DNA from: Ramlibacter tataouinensis
Lineage (GTDB): Bacteria; Pseudomonadota; Gammaproteobacteria; Burkholderiales; Burkholderiaceae_C
Assembly: GCF_001580455.1 (NCBI RefSeq)
Contig: NZ_CP010951.1
Span: 1,798,001 to 1,862,000, forward strand
Direction: 5' to 3'
Length of the DNA: 64,000 bases
The notes below the pieces were generated by a model that was given only the letters and a program-made list of their open reading frames with translations, was not told the DNA's origin and did no database searches. Shown here one piece after another: positions 56,193 through 64,000 of the stretch; within the stretch, counting starts at the first letter, position 1; every line of letters begins with the position of its first letter. The translations under genes were made by a program, and so were the position numbers.

Positions 56193-57017
56193 TTACACTG
56201 CGAACGGGTATTCGCGCAGCAGTTCCATGGCGCGCTGGCCCCGTTCGCCGAGGAAGAAATCGTGGATGAAGGGGTGCTGGAAGGCGATCACGTCCTTCGG
56301 CGACGCGGCGATGATCACCCGCTTGTCGGCCAGCACCGCGATGCGGGTGGACACCTCGAACAGGGTGTCCAGGTCGTGGCTCACCATCACCACCGTCAGC
56401 TCCATGTCGCGGTGCAGCGAGCGCAGCAGCGCCACGAAGCCGTCGGAGCTGTCCGGGTCGAGCCCGGCGGTGGGCTCGTCCAGCAGCAGCAGCGGCGGGT
56501 CCATGATCAGCGCGCGCGCCAGCGCCGCACGCTTGATCATGCCGCCGGACAGGTCGGCGGGCATCTTGTAGGCGTCCTCGGGCTTGAGTCCCACCATCTG
56601 CAGCTTGACCATCGCGGCTTCGCGCACCAGCGACGAGGGCAGCGTCTTGAGCTCGCGCAGCGGAAAGGCGATGTTCTCCAGCACGGTGAACGCCGAGAAC
56701 AGCGCGCCGTGCTGGAACAGCATGCCGATGCGGCTCGACGCGCCGTGGCGGCCGATCTGCTCCACCGGCTGGCCCAGCACCCGGATCTCGCCGCGCGCCG
56801 GCGTTTCCAGGCCCAGGATCTGCCGCAGCAGCACAGTCTTGCCGCTGCCCGATCCGCCGACGATGGACAGGATCTCGCCGCGGCGCACCGTGAGGTTCAG
56901 GTCCTGGTGCACCACGAAGCGCCGCTCCGGCGTCTGGAACACGCTCCACAGCTGGCGGATCTCCACCATCGCCTGGCCCTCGGCCGGCATCGGGGCGGCG
57001 GCGTCGTCCTGCGTCAT
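56193..57017 (-). CDS. ABC transporter ATPase, MlaF-type
   Basis: 274 residues from ATG 57017. Walker A GGSGSGKT (54-61), signature LSGGM (156-160), Walker B LLLLDEP (176-182) and switch His in VSHDLDTLF. The signature reads SGGM instead of SGGQ, normal for MlaF. The N-terminal ~18 residues are Ala/Pro-rich. The gene overlaps the permease gene by 4 bases. It supplies energy for the lipid flux of this Mce system. Confidence 0.94.
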   Translation of the reverse strand: MTQDDAAAPMPAEGQAMVEIRQLWSVFQTPERRFVVHQDLNLTVRRGEILSIVGGSGSGKTVLLRQILGLETPARGEIRVLGQPVEQIGRHGASSRIGMLFQHGALFSAFTVLENIAFPLRELKTLPSSLVREAAMVKLQMVGLKPEDAYKMPADLSGGMIKRAALARALIMDPPLLLLDEPTAGLDPDSSDGFVALLRSLHRDMELTVVMVSHDLDTLFEVSTRIAVLADKRVIIAASPKDVIAFQHPFIHDFFLGERGQRAMELLREYPFAV

Positions 57018-58132
57018 CGGAATCCCACGCCCTTGAACAGCACGGCGAACAGCGCGTCCACCAGGATCACCGCGGTGATCGCGGTGACCACCGAAGCGGT
57101 CGTGCCTTCGCCCAGGCTTTGCGTGTTCGGCTTGACGCGCAGCCCGAAGTGGCAGCCCACCAGCGCGATCAGCACGCCGAACACCACCGACTTGCCGGTG
57201 GCGATGATCAGGTTGCCGATGTCCACCGCCTGGGGCAGCGCATTGATGAAGAAGGTGGGCGTGATGCCCAGCGACACGTTGGCGGCGATCATGCCGCCAC
57301 CCAGCGCGCAGATCGTGGTCCAGGCGCTGATCAGCGGCATCGCGATCGCCAGCGCCAGCACGCGCGGCATCACCAGCCGGAAACTGTGCGAGATGCCCAT
57401 CACGCTCATGGCGTCGAGTTCGTCGGTCACCCGCATGACGCCGATCTGCGCGGTGATCGCCGAGCCGGAGCGGCCGGCGATCAGGATCGCGGCCAGCATC
57501 GGCCCCAGCTCGCGGATCAGCCCGATGCCCATGATGTTGACGATGTAGGCGTCGGCGCCGAACTGCCGCAGCTGCACCGCGGTCAGGTAGGCCAGCACCA
57601 CCCCGATCAGGAAGCCGACCAGCGCGGTGATGGGCAGCGCCGTGGCGCCGATCCGGAACAGGTGGCCGGAAAAATCGCGCCAGGGCCCGCGGTGCGGCGC
57701 CCGCAGCAGCTGGCCGATGTTGAGGGTGAGCTGGCCCATCAGCTGCACGAAGGACTGCACATGGTTGGCCCCGCGCAGCACGGCCCCGCCGAAGCCGATG
57801 AGGGCCGCGCGAAGGCTCACGCGGCGGCGTGGCCGCAGCGGCGTGGTGAAGCGGGCGACGCGCTCCAGCACCGCGCGCTGCGGGGGCGAGAGTTCGACCC
57901 GCTCCGGCCAGCGCCGGTCCCAGTGGTCCCACAGCACCTGGGCGCCCACATGGTCGAGCTGCTGGAGCTCTCGGAGGTCCCAGGCCTGCACCTCGGCCCG
58001 CGGCAGGCTGGCCCGCAGCTGCTGCAACAACTTCGGCTCGGCCAGCCGGTCGGCGGTCCATTGGCCCAGCACGCGCACCCGCGGTCCCTCGGGCGCGGGT
58101 TGCGGCTCGATGCGGGGCACGCTCCCTTCCAT
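57014..58132 (-). CDS. MlaE-type permease with N-terminal STAS domain
   Basis: 372 residues from ATG 58132; an upstream TTG in frame would add 13 residues but has no site. Residues ~15-95 look like a STAS domain (VRVLGQWTADRLAEPKLL and LRELQQLDHVGAQVLWDH), and MlaE helices follow from about 120, with the family core GPMLAAILIAGRSGSAITAQIGVMRVTDELDAMSVMGI (in outline). STAS (MlaB in E. coli) is here fused to the permease, so no separate mlaB is needed. It heads the leftward operon that runs to the CNB gene. Confidence 0.93.
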   Translation of the reverse strand: MEGSVPRIEPQPAPEGPRVRVLGQWTADRLAEPKLLQQLRASLPRAEVQAWDLRELQQLDHVGAQVLWDHWDRRWPERVELSPPQRAVLERVARFTTPLRPRRRVSLRAALIGFGGAVLRGANHVQSFVQLMGQLTLNIGQLLRAPHRGPWRDFSGHLFRIGATALPITALVGFLIGVVLAYLTAVQLRQFGADAYIVNIMGIGLIRELGPMLAAILIAGRSGSAITAQIGVMRVTDELDAMSVMGISHSFRLVMPRVLALAIAMPLISAWTTICALGGGMIAANVSLGITPTFFINALPQAVDIGNLIIATGKSVVFGVLIALVGCHFGLRVKPNTQSLGEGTTASVVTAITAVILVDALFAVLFKGVGFR

Positions 58133-58215
58133 CAGCCGAATCGTAACGGTACAGGCCGCCCTTTGTTTCAATTCAAGGCGCCGCGGTTATAAAGGCACGG
58201 TCGATGGAGGCGCGC

Positions 58216-58995
58216 ATGAGCGAAACCAGCACCCCGGAACTTGGCGTCGAAACCCGCGGCTCGGTGCTGTGGCTGACGATCCGGCGCGAGGAGCGCCGCA
58301 ACGCACTCAGCCATGCGGTGCTGGCCGGCATGGCGCGGGCCATCGAGGACGCGCAGGCACGGCGCGAGCTGCGCGCGATCGTGATCACCGGCGCCGGCAG
58401 CAAGGCCTTCTGCGCCGGCGCCGACCTGCAGGCCGCCCAGGCCTTCACCACCGACTACTCCGAGCCCTACGGCCACCTGGCGCAGCTGCTGCGCCGGGCC
58501 AAGGCCGGCCACATCCCGCTGATCGCCCGCGTCAACGGCGCCTGCATGGCCGGCGGCATGGGGCTGCTGGCCATGTGCGACCTGGCGGTGGCCGCCAGCC
58601 ACGCGGTGTTCGGCCTGCCGGAGGTGAAGGTGGGCGTGTTTCCGGCGCAGGTGCTCACGGTGCTGCAGCACCTGGTGCCGCGCCGCCGGCTGGCCGAGAT
58701 GTGCCTCACGGGCGAGCCGGTCACCGCCGCGCAGGCGCTGGAGTGGGGCCTGGTCAACTACGTGGACGACGACGTCGACGCGCGGCTGGACTGGCTGCTG
58801 GCGCGGATGCTGGACAAGTCGCCGGCGGCGGTGCGGCGCGGGCTCTACACGATGAAGAAGATCGAGAGCATGGCCTTCGAGGAATCGATGTCCTTCACCG
58901 AAAGCCAGATCGCCCTCTTCACGCTGACCGAGGACGCCAAGGAGGGCCAGCAGGCTTTCCAGCAGAAGCGCAAGCCGCAATGGACCGGCCGATGA
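58216..58995 (+). CDS. Enoyl-CoA hydratase/isomerase family protein
   Basis: 259 residues from ATG 58216, with GGAGG at 58206-58210 as its site; an ATG at 58204 overlaps that site. Crotonase fold: REERRNALSHAVLAGMARAI, TGAGSKAFCAGADLQAAQA (first oxyanion segment), NGACMAGGMGLLAMCDLAVAA (second, GGG-type) and AVFGLPEVKVGVFP. Acts on an enoyl- or hydroxyacyl-CoA. The gene overlaps the AtuA-like gene by ATGA, so it is part of the same catabolic operon. Confidence 0.92.
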   Translation: MSETSTPELGVETRGSVLWLTIRREERRNALSHAVLAGMARAIEDAQARRELRAIVITGAGSKAFCAGADLQAAQAFTTDYSEPYGHLAQLLRRAKAGHIPLIARVNGACMAGGMGLLAMCDLAVAASHAVFGLPEVKVGVFPAQVLTVLQHLVPRRRLAEMCLTGEPVTAAQALEWGLVNYVDDDVDARLDWLLARMLDKSPAAVRRGLYTMKKIESMAFEESMSFTESQIALFTLTEDAKEGQQAFQQKRKPQWTGR

Positions 58996-60779
58996 GCGAC
59001 GTGACACCAAAGGTCGTGCGCATCGGCGGCGCCTCGGGCTTCTGGGGCGACAGCAGCGTGGGCGCGCCGCAGCTGGTGGCGCGCGGCCAGGTCGACTACC
59101 TGGTGTTCGACTACCTGGCCGAGCTGACCATGTCGATCCTGGCGGCCGCGCGCGGCAAGGACCCGGCCCTGGGCTACGCCACGGATTTCGTGACGGTGAC
59201 CCTGAAGGCGATCCTGAAGGATGTCGTGGCCCAGGGCATCCGCGTGGTCAGCAACGCCGGCGGCGTGAACCCGCAGGCCTGCGCGCAGGCGATCGCGGCA
59301 CTGGCCGCCGAGCAGGGCCTGCCGCTGCGCGTGGCGGTGGTCGAGGGCGACGACGTCATGCCGCTGCTGCCCGGCCTGCGCGAGGGCATCCGCGAAATGC
59401 AAAGCGGCGCGCCGCTGCCGGCGCGGGTGCTCACCGCCAACGCCTACCTCGGGGCCCTGCCGATCAGGCAGGCGCTGGATGCCGGCGCCCAGATCGTGGT
59501 CACCGGCCGCTGTGTCGACAGCGCGGTGACGCTGGGGGCGCTGATGCACGAGTTCGGCTGGGACGCCGATGACTTCGACCGGCTGGCGCAAGGCAGCCTG
59601 GCCGGCCACATCATCGAATGCGGCTGCCAGGCCACCGGCGGGCTGCACACCGACTGGGAGCAGGTGCCGGACTGGCCGCACATCGGCTACCCGGTGATCG
59701 AATGCCGCGCGGACGGCAGCTTCATCGTCACCAAGCCGCCGGACACCGGCGGGCTGGTCAACACCGCGGTGATCGCCGAGCAGATGCTCTACGAGATCGG
59801 CGATCCGCGGCGCTACCTGCTGCCCGACGTCAGCTGCGACTTCAGCCAGATCACGCTGGCGCAGGACGGCCCGCTGCGGGTGCGCGTGACGGGCGCGCGC
59901 GGGCTCGCGCCCGGCCCGCAGTACAAGGTCAGCGCCACCTACATGGACGGCTTTCGCTGCAGCGCGCAGCTCACCATCGTCGGCCTGGACGCGGCGCGCA
60001 AGGCGAGGCGCACCGGCGAGGCCATCCTCGAGCGCACGCGCGAACTGTTCCGGGCGCAGGGCCTGGCCGACTACAGCCGCAGCCTGATCGAGGTGCTCGG
60101 CTCGGAGGAAGCGAATTTCGGCCCGCAGGCGCGCACGGGCGCGGTGCGCGAGGCCGTGCTGCGCCTGGCGGTGACGCATCCGCAGAAGGCCGCGCTCGAA
60201 CTGTTCGCGCGCGAAATCGCCCCGGCCGGCACCTCCTGGTCACCCGGCACCACCGGCGCCGACGGCCGGCCCAAGGCGGTGCCGGCGATCAAGCAGTACG
60301 CCTTCCTGCTGGACAAGGCGCAGCTGCAGCCGCGCGTGCTGCTGGACGGCCAGGTGATGACGGTCGCGGTCCCGCACGGACAGGTCGCGGTACCGCCGCC
60401 CCGGGAGGCAAGCAGTGGAGACATCCTCGAACCCGGGCCGGACTGGGTGGAAGTGCCGCTGCTGCGGCTGGCCTGGGGCCGCAGCGGTGACAAGGGCGAC
60501 AGCTCGAACATCGGCATCATCGCGCGCCGCCCCGACTGGCTGCCGCTGCTGCGCGCGCAACTGACCGAAGCGCGGGTGCGCGAATGGCTGTCGCACCTGG
60601 TGCGCGGCAGCGTCACCCGCTACGAGCTGCCCGGCATCCACGCCCTGAACTTCCTCTGCACCGAGGCGCTGGGCGGCGGCGGCATGGCCTCGCTGCGCAA
60701 CGACCCGCTGGGCAAGGGCATGGCGCAGGTCCTGCTGGCCATGCCGGTGCGGGTGCCACGCGACGGGCTTACACCGTGA
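58992..60779 (+). CDS. Acyclic terpene utilisation AtuA-like protein (DUF1446)
   Basis: 595 residues. Residues 1-~450 are the DUF1446 domain: VVRIGGASGFWGDSSVGAPQLV, VDYLVFDYLAELTMSIL, VVSNAGGVNPQACA and VVTGRCVDSAVTLGAL. The C-terminal ~100 residues hold the second AtuA-type domain: LLRLAWGRSGDKGDSSNIGIIAR and HALNFLCTEALGGGGMASLRNDPLGKG (in outline). In Pseudomonas, AtuA is needed for growth on citronellol/geraniol, but the reaction is not defined. Its partner here is a crotonase. The 3' end overlaps the convergent LysR gene by 11 bases. Confidence 0.9.
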   Translation: MSDVTPKVVRIGGASGFWGDSSVGAPQLVARGQVDYLVFDYLAELTMSILAAARGKDPALGYATDFVTVTLKAILKDVVAQGIRVVSNAGGVNPQACAQAIAALAAEQGLPLRVAVVEGDDVMPLLPGLREGIREMQSGAPLPARVLTANAYLGALPIRQALDAGAQIVVTGRCVDSAVTLGALMHEFGWDADDFDRLAQGSLAGHIIECGCQATGGLHTDWEQVPDWPHIGYPVIECRADGSFIVTKPPDTGGLVNTAVIAEQMLYEIGDPRRYLLPDVSCDFSQITLAQDGPLRVRVTGARGLAPGPQYKVSATYMDGFRCSAQLTIVGLDAARKARRTGEAILERTRELFRAQGLADYSRSLIEVLGSEEANFGPQARTGAVREAVLRLAVTHPQKAALELFAREIAPAGTSWSPGTTGADGRPKAVPAIKQYAFLLDKAQLQPRVLLDGQVMTVAVPHGQVAVPPPREASSGDILEPGPDWVEVPLLRLAWGRSGDKGDSSNIGIIARRPDWLPLLRAQLTEARVREWLSHLVRGSVTRYELPGIHALNFLCTEALGGGGMASLRNDPLGKGMAQVLLAMPVRVPRDGLTP

Positions 60780-61695
60780 ACCCGGGCGCCAGCGCCTGGC
60801 GCAGGTGGTCCACCAGGCATTGCACCGCCCGCGGCACCTGCGGCGACCAGGGCCGGATCGCATAGATGCTCTCGCCGAAAAAGCCCAAGGGGCGCCACCC
60901 GGGCAGCACGCGCACCAGCTGGCGCGGGCCGAGGTGCGCCGCCGCGCTGAAGTCCGGCAGCAGCGCGATGCCCAGGCCGCCCAGCACCGCGTCGCGCAGC
61001 GCTTCGCTGTTGTTGGCACGCAGCGGCCCGCGCACGCCGACCACCACCCGCTCGGGCTTGCGCGCGCCCTCGCGCTCGAACGACCAGCTGCTGCCGCCTT
61101 CGCGCAAGTAGACCAGGCAATCCTGCTGCGCGAGCTCGTGCGGATGCGCCGGCCTGCCGCGCCGCCGGAGGTAGTCCGCGCTGGCCACCAGCAGCGACCG
61201 CGAGGGGCACAGCGCCCAGGCCACGTGGGTGTCGGGCGGCGATTGCGTGTGGCGGATCGCGAGGTCGAAGCCTTCCTGCTGCAGGTTGACGAAGCGGTCC
61301 GTCAGGTCCAGCTCCAGCCGGATCTCGGGGAACTGGCGCAGAAAGGGCGGCAGCGTGGGCACAATCCATTGCCGCCCCAGCGCCACCGGCGCGGTCAGGC
61401 GCACCAGGCCGCGCGGTGACCCGGCCAGGTCGCGGATGCTGGCGAAGCTCTGCGCGATGCCCTCGAAGGCCGCGTGCGTGTCGTCCACCAGTTGCTGGCC
61501 CGCCGGCGTGAGCCCGACCGAGCGGGTGGTGCGCCGCACCAGCGGCAAGCCGGCGCTTCGCTCCAGCTCGGCAATGCGCCCGCTCACCGAGGCCTTCGAG
61601 ATGCCCAGCCGGCGCGCGGCCTGGGTGTAGCTGCGGGTCTGCGCCAGCACGGTCAGCAGGTGCAGGTCGGCAAAGGCGGGGGTGGGTTCGGCCAT
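60769..61695 (-). CDS. LysR-family transcriptional regulator
   Basis: 308 residues from ATG 61695. The HTH (about 9-65) shows FADLHLLTVLAQTRSYTQAARRLGISKASVSGRIAELE (in outline), and the effector-binding domain begins PRGLVRLTAPVALGRQWIVP. It resembles the CrgA/DsdC-like (type LysR with GLVRLTAP) subgroup. A dyad just upstream (61700-61719) and the divergent mmsA gene suggest control of mmsA and the GMC gene. In-frame codons extend upstream through the dyad, so the later ATG is preferred. Confidence 0.93.
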   Translation of the reverse strand: MAEPTPAFADLHLLTVLAQTRSYTQAARRLGISKASVSGRIAELERSAGLPLVRRTTRSVGLTPAGQQLVDDTHAAFEGIAQSFASIRDLAGSPRGLVRLTAPVALGRQWIVPTLPPFLRQFPEIRLELDLTDRFVNLQQEGFDLAIRHTQSPPDTHVAWALCPSRSLLVASADYLRRRGRPAHPHELAQQDCLVYLREGGSSWSFEREGARKPERVVVGVRGPLRANNSEALRDAVLGGLGIALLPDFSAAAHLGPRQLVRVLPGWRPLGFFGESIYAIRPWSPQVPRAVQCLVDHLRQALAPGFTV

Positions 61696-61699
61696 GGCG

Positions 61700-61719
61700 T
61701 TGTTCAATCTTTCGAACAA
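61700..61719. promoter_or_regulatory. Candidate LysR binding site
   Basis: TTGTTC (61700-61705) and GAACAA (61714-61719) form a perfect 6-bp inverted repeat with an 8-base spacer, directly before the LysR start codon and 76 bases before mmsA. Inverted repeats of T-N11-A type are usual for LysR autoregulation. No footprint data exist here. Confidence 0.45.
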
Positions 61720-61794
61720 TGTAATCACCAACGCGGTCTTTCCAAAGCGGGGGCACGCGCCTAGACTGGCCTGCGAATCCGAAGGACCCACCTC

Positions 61795-63333
61795 ATGAAC
61801 GCACCCGACAGAAACACCGCCACCGGACTGGCTTCGATCGAGCACTGGATCGGCGGGCGGCGCGTGCCCGGCCAGAGCGGCCGCCGCGCCGAGGTCTTCA
61901 ACCCGGCCACCGGCGCCGTCAGCGGCCAGGTGGCGCTGGCCAACGCCGCCGAAGTCGCGGCCGCGGTCGCCAGCGCCCGCGACGCCTTCCCCGACTGGGC
62001 GGACACGCCGCCGATCCGGCGCGCGCGCGTCATGTTCAAGTTCCTGGAACTGCTCAACCGCCATCGCGACGACCTGGCACGGGCGATCACCGCCGAGCAC
62101 GGCAAGGTGTTCACCGACGCCCAGGGCGAGGTCACGCGCGGCATCGACATCGTCGAGTTCGCCTGCGGCATCCCGCAGTTGCTCAAGGGCGACTACACCG
62201 ACCAGGTGTCCACCGGCATCGACAACTGGACCATGCGCCAGCCGCTGGGCGTGGTGGCGGGCATCACGCCCTTCAACTTCCCGGTGATGGTGCCGATGTG
62301 GATGTACCCGCTGGCGATCGCCGCCGGCAACTGCTTCGTGCTCAAGCCCAGCCCGCTCGACCCCACGCCTTCGATCATGATGGCCGAGCTGCTCAAGCAG
62401 GCCGGCCTGCCGGACGGCGTGTTCAACGTGGTGCAGGGCGACAAGGACGCGGTGGACGCGCTGCTGGAGCACCCCGATGTGAAGGCGCTCTCCTTCGTCG
62501 GCTCCACCCCGATTGCGCAGAAGATCTACGAGACCGGCGCCAGGCACGGCAAGCGCGTGCAGGCGCTGGGCGGCGCCAAGAACCACATGGTGGTGATGCC
62601 CGACGCCGACATGGACCAGGCAGTGGATGCGCTGATCGGCTCGGCCTTCGGCTCCGCCGGCGAGCGCTGCATGGCGATCTCGCTGGGCATCCTGGTCGGG
62701 GAAGCGGCCGACAAGGTCATGGACAAGCTGGCCGAGCGCACCCGGTCGCTGAAGGTGAAGAACGGCACCGAACTGGACGCCGAGATGGGCCCCATCGTCA
62801 GCAGCGCGGCGCACCAGCGCATCACCGGCTACATCGCGCAGGGCCAGAACGAAGGCGCGAAGCTGGTGGTGGACGGCCGCCAGTTCGCCGCCGCCAAGGC
62901 CGGCGCCGGCTGCGACAACGGCTTCTGGATCGGCGGCACGCTGTTCGACAACGTTACGCCCGAGATGAAGATCTACCAGGAAGAGATTTTCGGCCCGGTG
63001 CTGGGGTGCGTGCGGGTGAAGGACCTGGCCGAAGCGGTGCACCTGATCAACACGCACGAGTACGGCAACGGCGTGTCCTGCTTCACGCGCGACGGCAACG
63101 TGGCGCGCGAGTTCTCGCGCCGCGTTCAGGTCGGGATGGTGGGCATCAACGTGCCGATCCCGGTGCCCATGGCCTGGCACGGCTTCGGCGGCTGGAAGCG
63201 CAGCCTGTTCGGCGACATGCACGCCTATGGCGAGGAAGGTGTGCGCTTCTACACCAAGCAGAAGTCCATCATGCAGCGCTGGCCGGAAAGCATCGCCAAG
63301 GGCGCCGAGTTCGTGATGCCTACTGCGAAGTAG
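61795..63333 (+). CDS. mmsA: CoA-acylating methylmalonate-semialdehyde dehydrogenase
   Basis: 512 residues. Aldehyde dehydrogenase fold. Start IEHWIGGRRVPGQSGRRAEVFNPATG (in outline), GVVAGITPFNFPVMVPMWMYPLAIAAGN (in outline) and SFVGSTPIAQKIYETGARHGKRVQALGGAKNHMVVMPDAD (in outline) match the MmsA type. The catalytic Cys 292 is in GSAGERCMAIS, in the CMA form common to CoA-acylating enzymes. It oxidises methylmalonate or malonate semialdehyde to propionyl- or acetyl-CoA in valine, inositol or related catabolism. It is divergent from lysR. Confidence 0.94.
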   Translation: MNAPDRNTATGLASIEHWIGGRRVPGQSGRRAEVFNPATGAVSGQVALANAAEVAAAVASARDAFPDWADTPPIRRARVMFKFLELLNRHRDDLARAITAEHGKVFTDAQGEVTRGIDIVEFACGIPQLLKGDYTDQVSTGIDNWTMRQPLGVVAGITPFNFPVMVPMWMYPLAIAAGNCFVLKPSPLDPTPSIMMAELLKQAGLPDGVFNVVQGDKDAVDALLEHPDVKALSFVGSTPIAQKIYETGARHGKRVQALGGAKNHMVVMPDADMDQAVDALIGSAFGSAGERCMAISLGILVGEAADKVMDKLAERTRSLKVKNGTELDAEMGPIVSSAAHQRITGYIAQGQNEGAKLVVDGRQFAAAKAGAGCDNGFWIGGTLFDNVTPEMKIYQEEIFGPVLGCVRVKDLAEAVHLINTHEYGNGVSCFTRDGNVAREFSRRVQVGMVGINVPIPVPMAWHGFGGWKRSLFGDMHAYGEEGVRFYTKQKSIMQRWPESIAKGAEFVMPTAK

Positions 63334-63345
63334 TGAGCGCCCGAT

Positions 63346-63376
63346 CCCTCACGGGGAGAGGGCGGGGGTGAGGGGC
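63346..63376. repeat. Dispersed GC-rich intergenic repeat fragment
   Basis: CCCTCAC followed by GGGGAGAGGGCGG and GGTGAGGGG: an imperfect dyad whose complement, GCCCCTCACC then CCGCCCTCTCCCC, matches the form of a small repeat scattered between genes in many proteobacteria. Only one copy lies in this window. Confidence 0.5.
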
Positions 63377-63405
63377 ACAATGCCGCGGAGGAGACCAGAA
63401 GGACA

Positions 63406-64000
63406 ATGAGCGACACCGATTTCGACTACGTGATCATCGGCGCCGGCACCGCCGGCTGCCTGCTGGCCAACCGGCTGTCGGCCGATCCCCAGCGCCGCGT
63501 GCTCCTGCTCGAGGCGGGCCGCCGGGACGACTACCACTGGATCCATATCCCGGTGGGCTACCTCTACTGCATCGGCAACCCGCGCACCGACTGGCTCTAC
63601 AGCACCGAGGCCGACGCCGGCCTGAACGGACGCTCGCTGCGCTATCCGCGCGGCAAGGCGCTGGGCGGCTGCTCCAGCATCAACGGCATGATCTACATGC
63701 GCGGCCAATCGCGTGACTACGACCAGTGGGCGCAGTCCACCGGGGACGCGAGCTGGACCTGGGACAACATCCTGCCCTTTTTCAAGAAGCACGAGGACTA
63801 CTACAAGGGCGCCGACGCGGTGCACGGCGCCGGTGGCGAGTGGCGGGTGGAGCGCCAGCGGCTGCGCTGGGACATCCTGGACGCCTTCGCCCAGGCCGCC
63901 CAGCAGGCCGGCATCCCCCACAGCGAGGACTTCAACCGCGGCGACAACGAAGGCGTGGGCTACTTCCAGGTCAACCAGAAGAACGGCTGGCGCTGGAACA
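63406..64000 (+). CDS. GMC-family FAD oxidoreductase (choline dehydrogenase-like), 3' end outside window
   Basis: The first 198 residues are in the window. The FAD-binding loop GAGTAG (12-17) lies in FDYVIIGAGTAGCLLANRLS, followed by VLLLEAGRRDDYHWIHIPVGY and the GMC signature GKALGGCSSINGMIYMRGQSRDYDQWA (in outline). ATG 63406 is preceded by AAGGA. It would oxidise an alcohol and pass electrons to FAD. Together with MmsA it would give an alcohol-to-acyl-CoA route. The catalytic His pair in the C-terminal half cannot be seen. Confidence 0.9.
   Translation, partial: MSDTDFDYVIIGAGTAGCLLANRLSADPQRRVLLLEAGRRDDYHWIHIPVGYLYCIGNPRTDWLYSTEADAGLNGRSLRYPRGKALGGCSSINGMIYMRGQSRDYDQWAQSTGDASWTWDNILPFFKKHEDYYKGADAVHGAGGEWRVERQRLRWDILDAFAQAAQQAGIPHSEDFNRGDNEGVGYFQVNQKNGWRWN

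Noticed and set aside
57627..58991. In-frame extension upstream of the AtuA-like gene
   Set aside because: The ATG at 58992 overlaps the previous stop by ATGA and starts the conserved domain; the upstream part is antisense to the MlaE-type gene and out of frame with the crotonase gene.
61696..63222. In-frame extension of the LysR gene to the right
   Set aside because: It runs antisense through mmsA and is His/Arg/Ala-rich; LysR proteins begin just before the helix-turn-helix, as from 61695.

Overview
The window is high-GC DNA from a betaproteobacterium. The whole-cluster gene orders (mreC-mreD-mrdA, atpI-B-E-F-H-A-G-D-C, dat-ybeD-lipB-lipA, mannose-type EIIA-HPr-EI, rpsL-rpsG-fusA-tuf-rpsJ) and protein sequences point to Burkholderiales, probably Comamonadaceae (Ramlibacter/Variovorax-like). 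The genus is an inference. Almost everything is chromosomal core or conserved accessory sequence. I see no prophage, plasmid functions, CRISPR array, rRNA or tRNA. No gene-free stretch exceeds 300 bases. The longest, 47165-47459, holds a candidate small RNA.

1-9.7 kb: the 3' end of the cell-shape operon (mreC, mreD, mrdA, with no rodA following), a leftward group (YheT-like hydrolase, NTF2-fold protein, Rossmann protein), a rightward lemA-TPM-TPM-GNAT cassette, and a Leu/Ile/Val-type binding protein. 9.7-17 kb: the complete leftward F1Fo ATP synthase operon, with a consensus -10 box before atpI and an intrinsic terminator after atpC. 17-21 kb: metallo-beta-lactamase-fold hydrolase, D-amino-acid aminotransferase, YbeD, LipB and LipA, translationally overlapped. 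21.0-21.3 kb: a wreck of a DMT/EamA transporter. 21.2-25.5 kb: a leftward PTS phosphorelay (EIIA, HPr, EI) with no sugar permease, then an MFS transporter and a lipoprotein. 25.5-31.2 kb: CoA-transferase/esterase pair, NTF2-fold protein, thioredoxin-like protein, cytochrome c', cytochrome b561, GNAT and peroxiredoxin.

31.2-43.4 kb: ribosomal protein genes, all leftward. The str cluster (rpsL-rpsG-fusA-tuf-rpsJ) is separated from the rest of S10 (rplC to rpsQ) by an oppositely oriented M3 metallopeptidase gene. The S10 block ends at a strong terminator after rpsQ rather than running into spc genes. Signals seen here are a str promoter with a possible leader attenuator, a perfect boxA core before tuf-rpsJ, and a structured leader before rplC.

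43.4-50.2 kb: leftward hemJ-VanZ-ferredoxin-hydrolase-dacA, the candidate sRNA, then rightward hemB, corA and a DUF1003 gene. 50.2-58.1 kb: a leftward dienelactone hydrolase-amidohydrolase-GST operon, a rightward SDR-MaoC pair, a ~200-bp palindromic MITE-like element lying exactly between two convergent stop codons, and a leftward Mce/Mla-type lipid transport operon. 58.2-64 kb: a catabolic cluster (enoyl-CoA hydratase, AtuA-like protein, LysR regulator with an adjacent dyad, MmsA-type dehydrogenase, and a GMC oxidoreductase cut by the window end).
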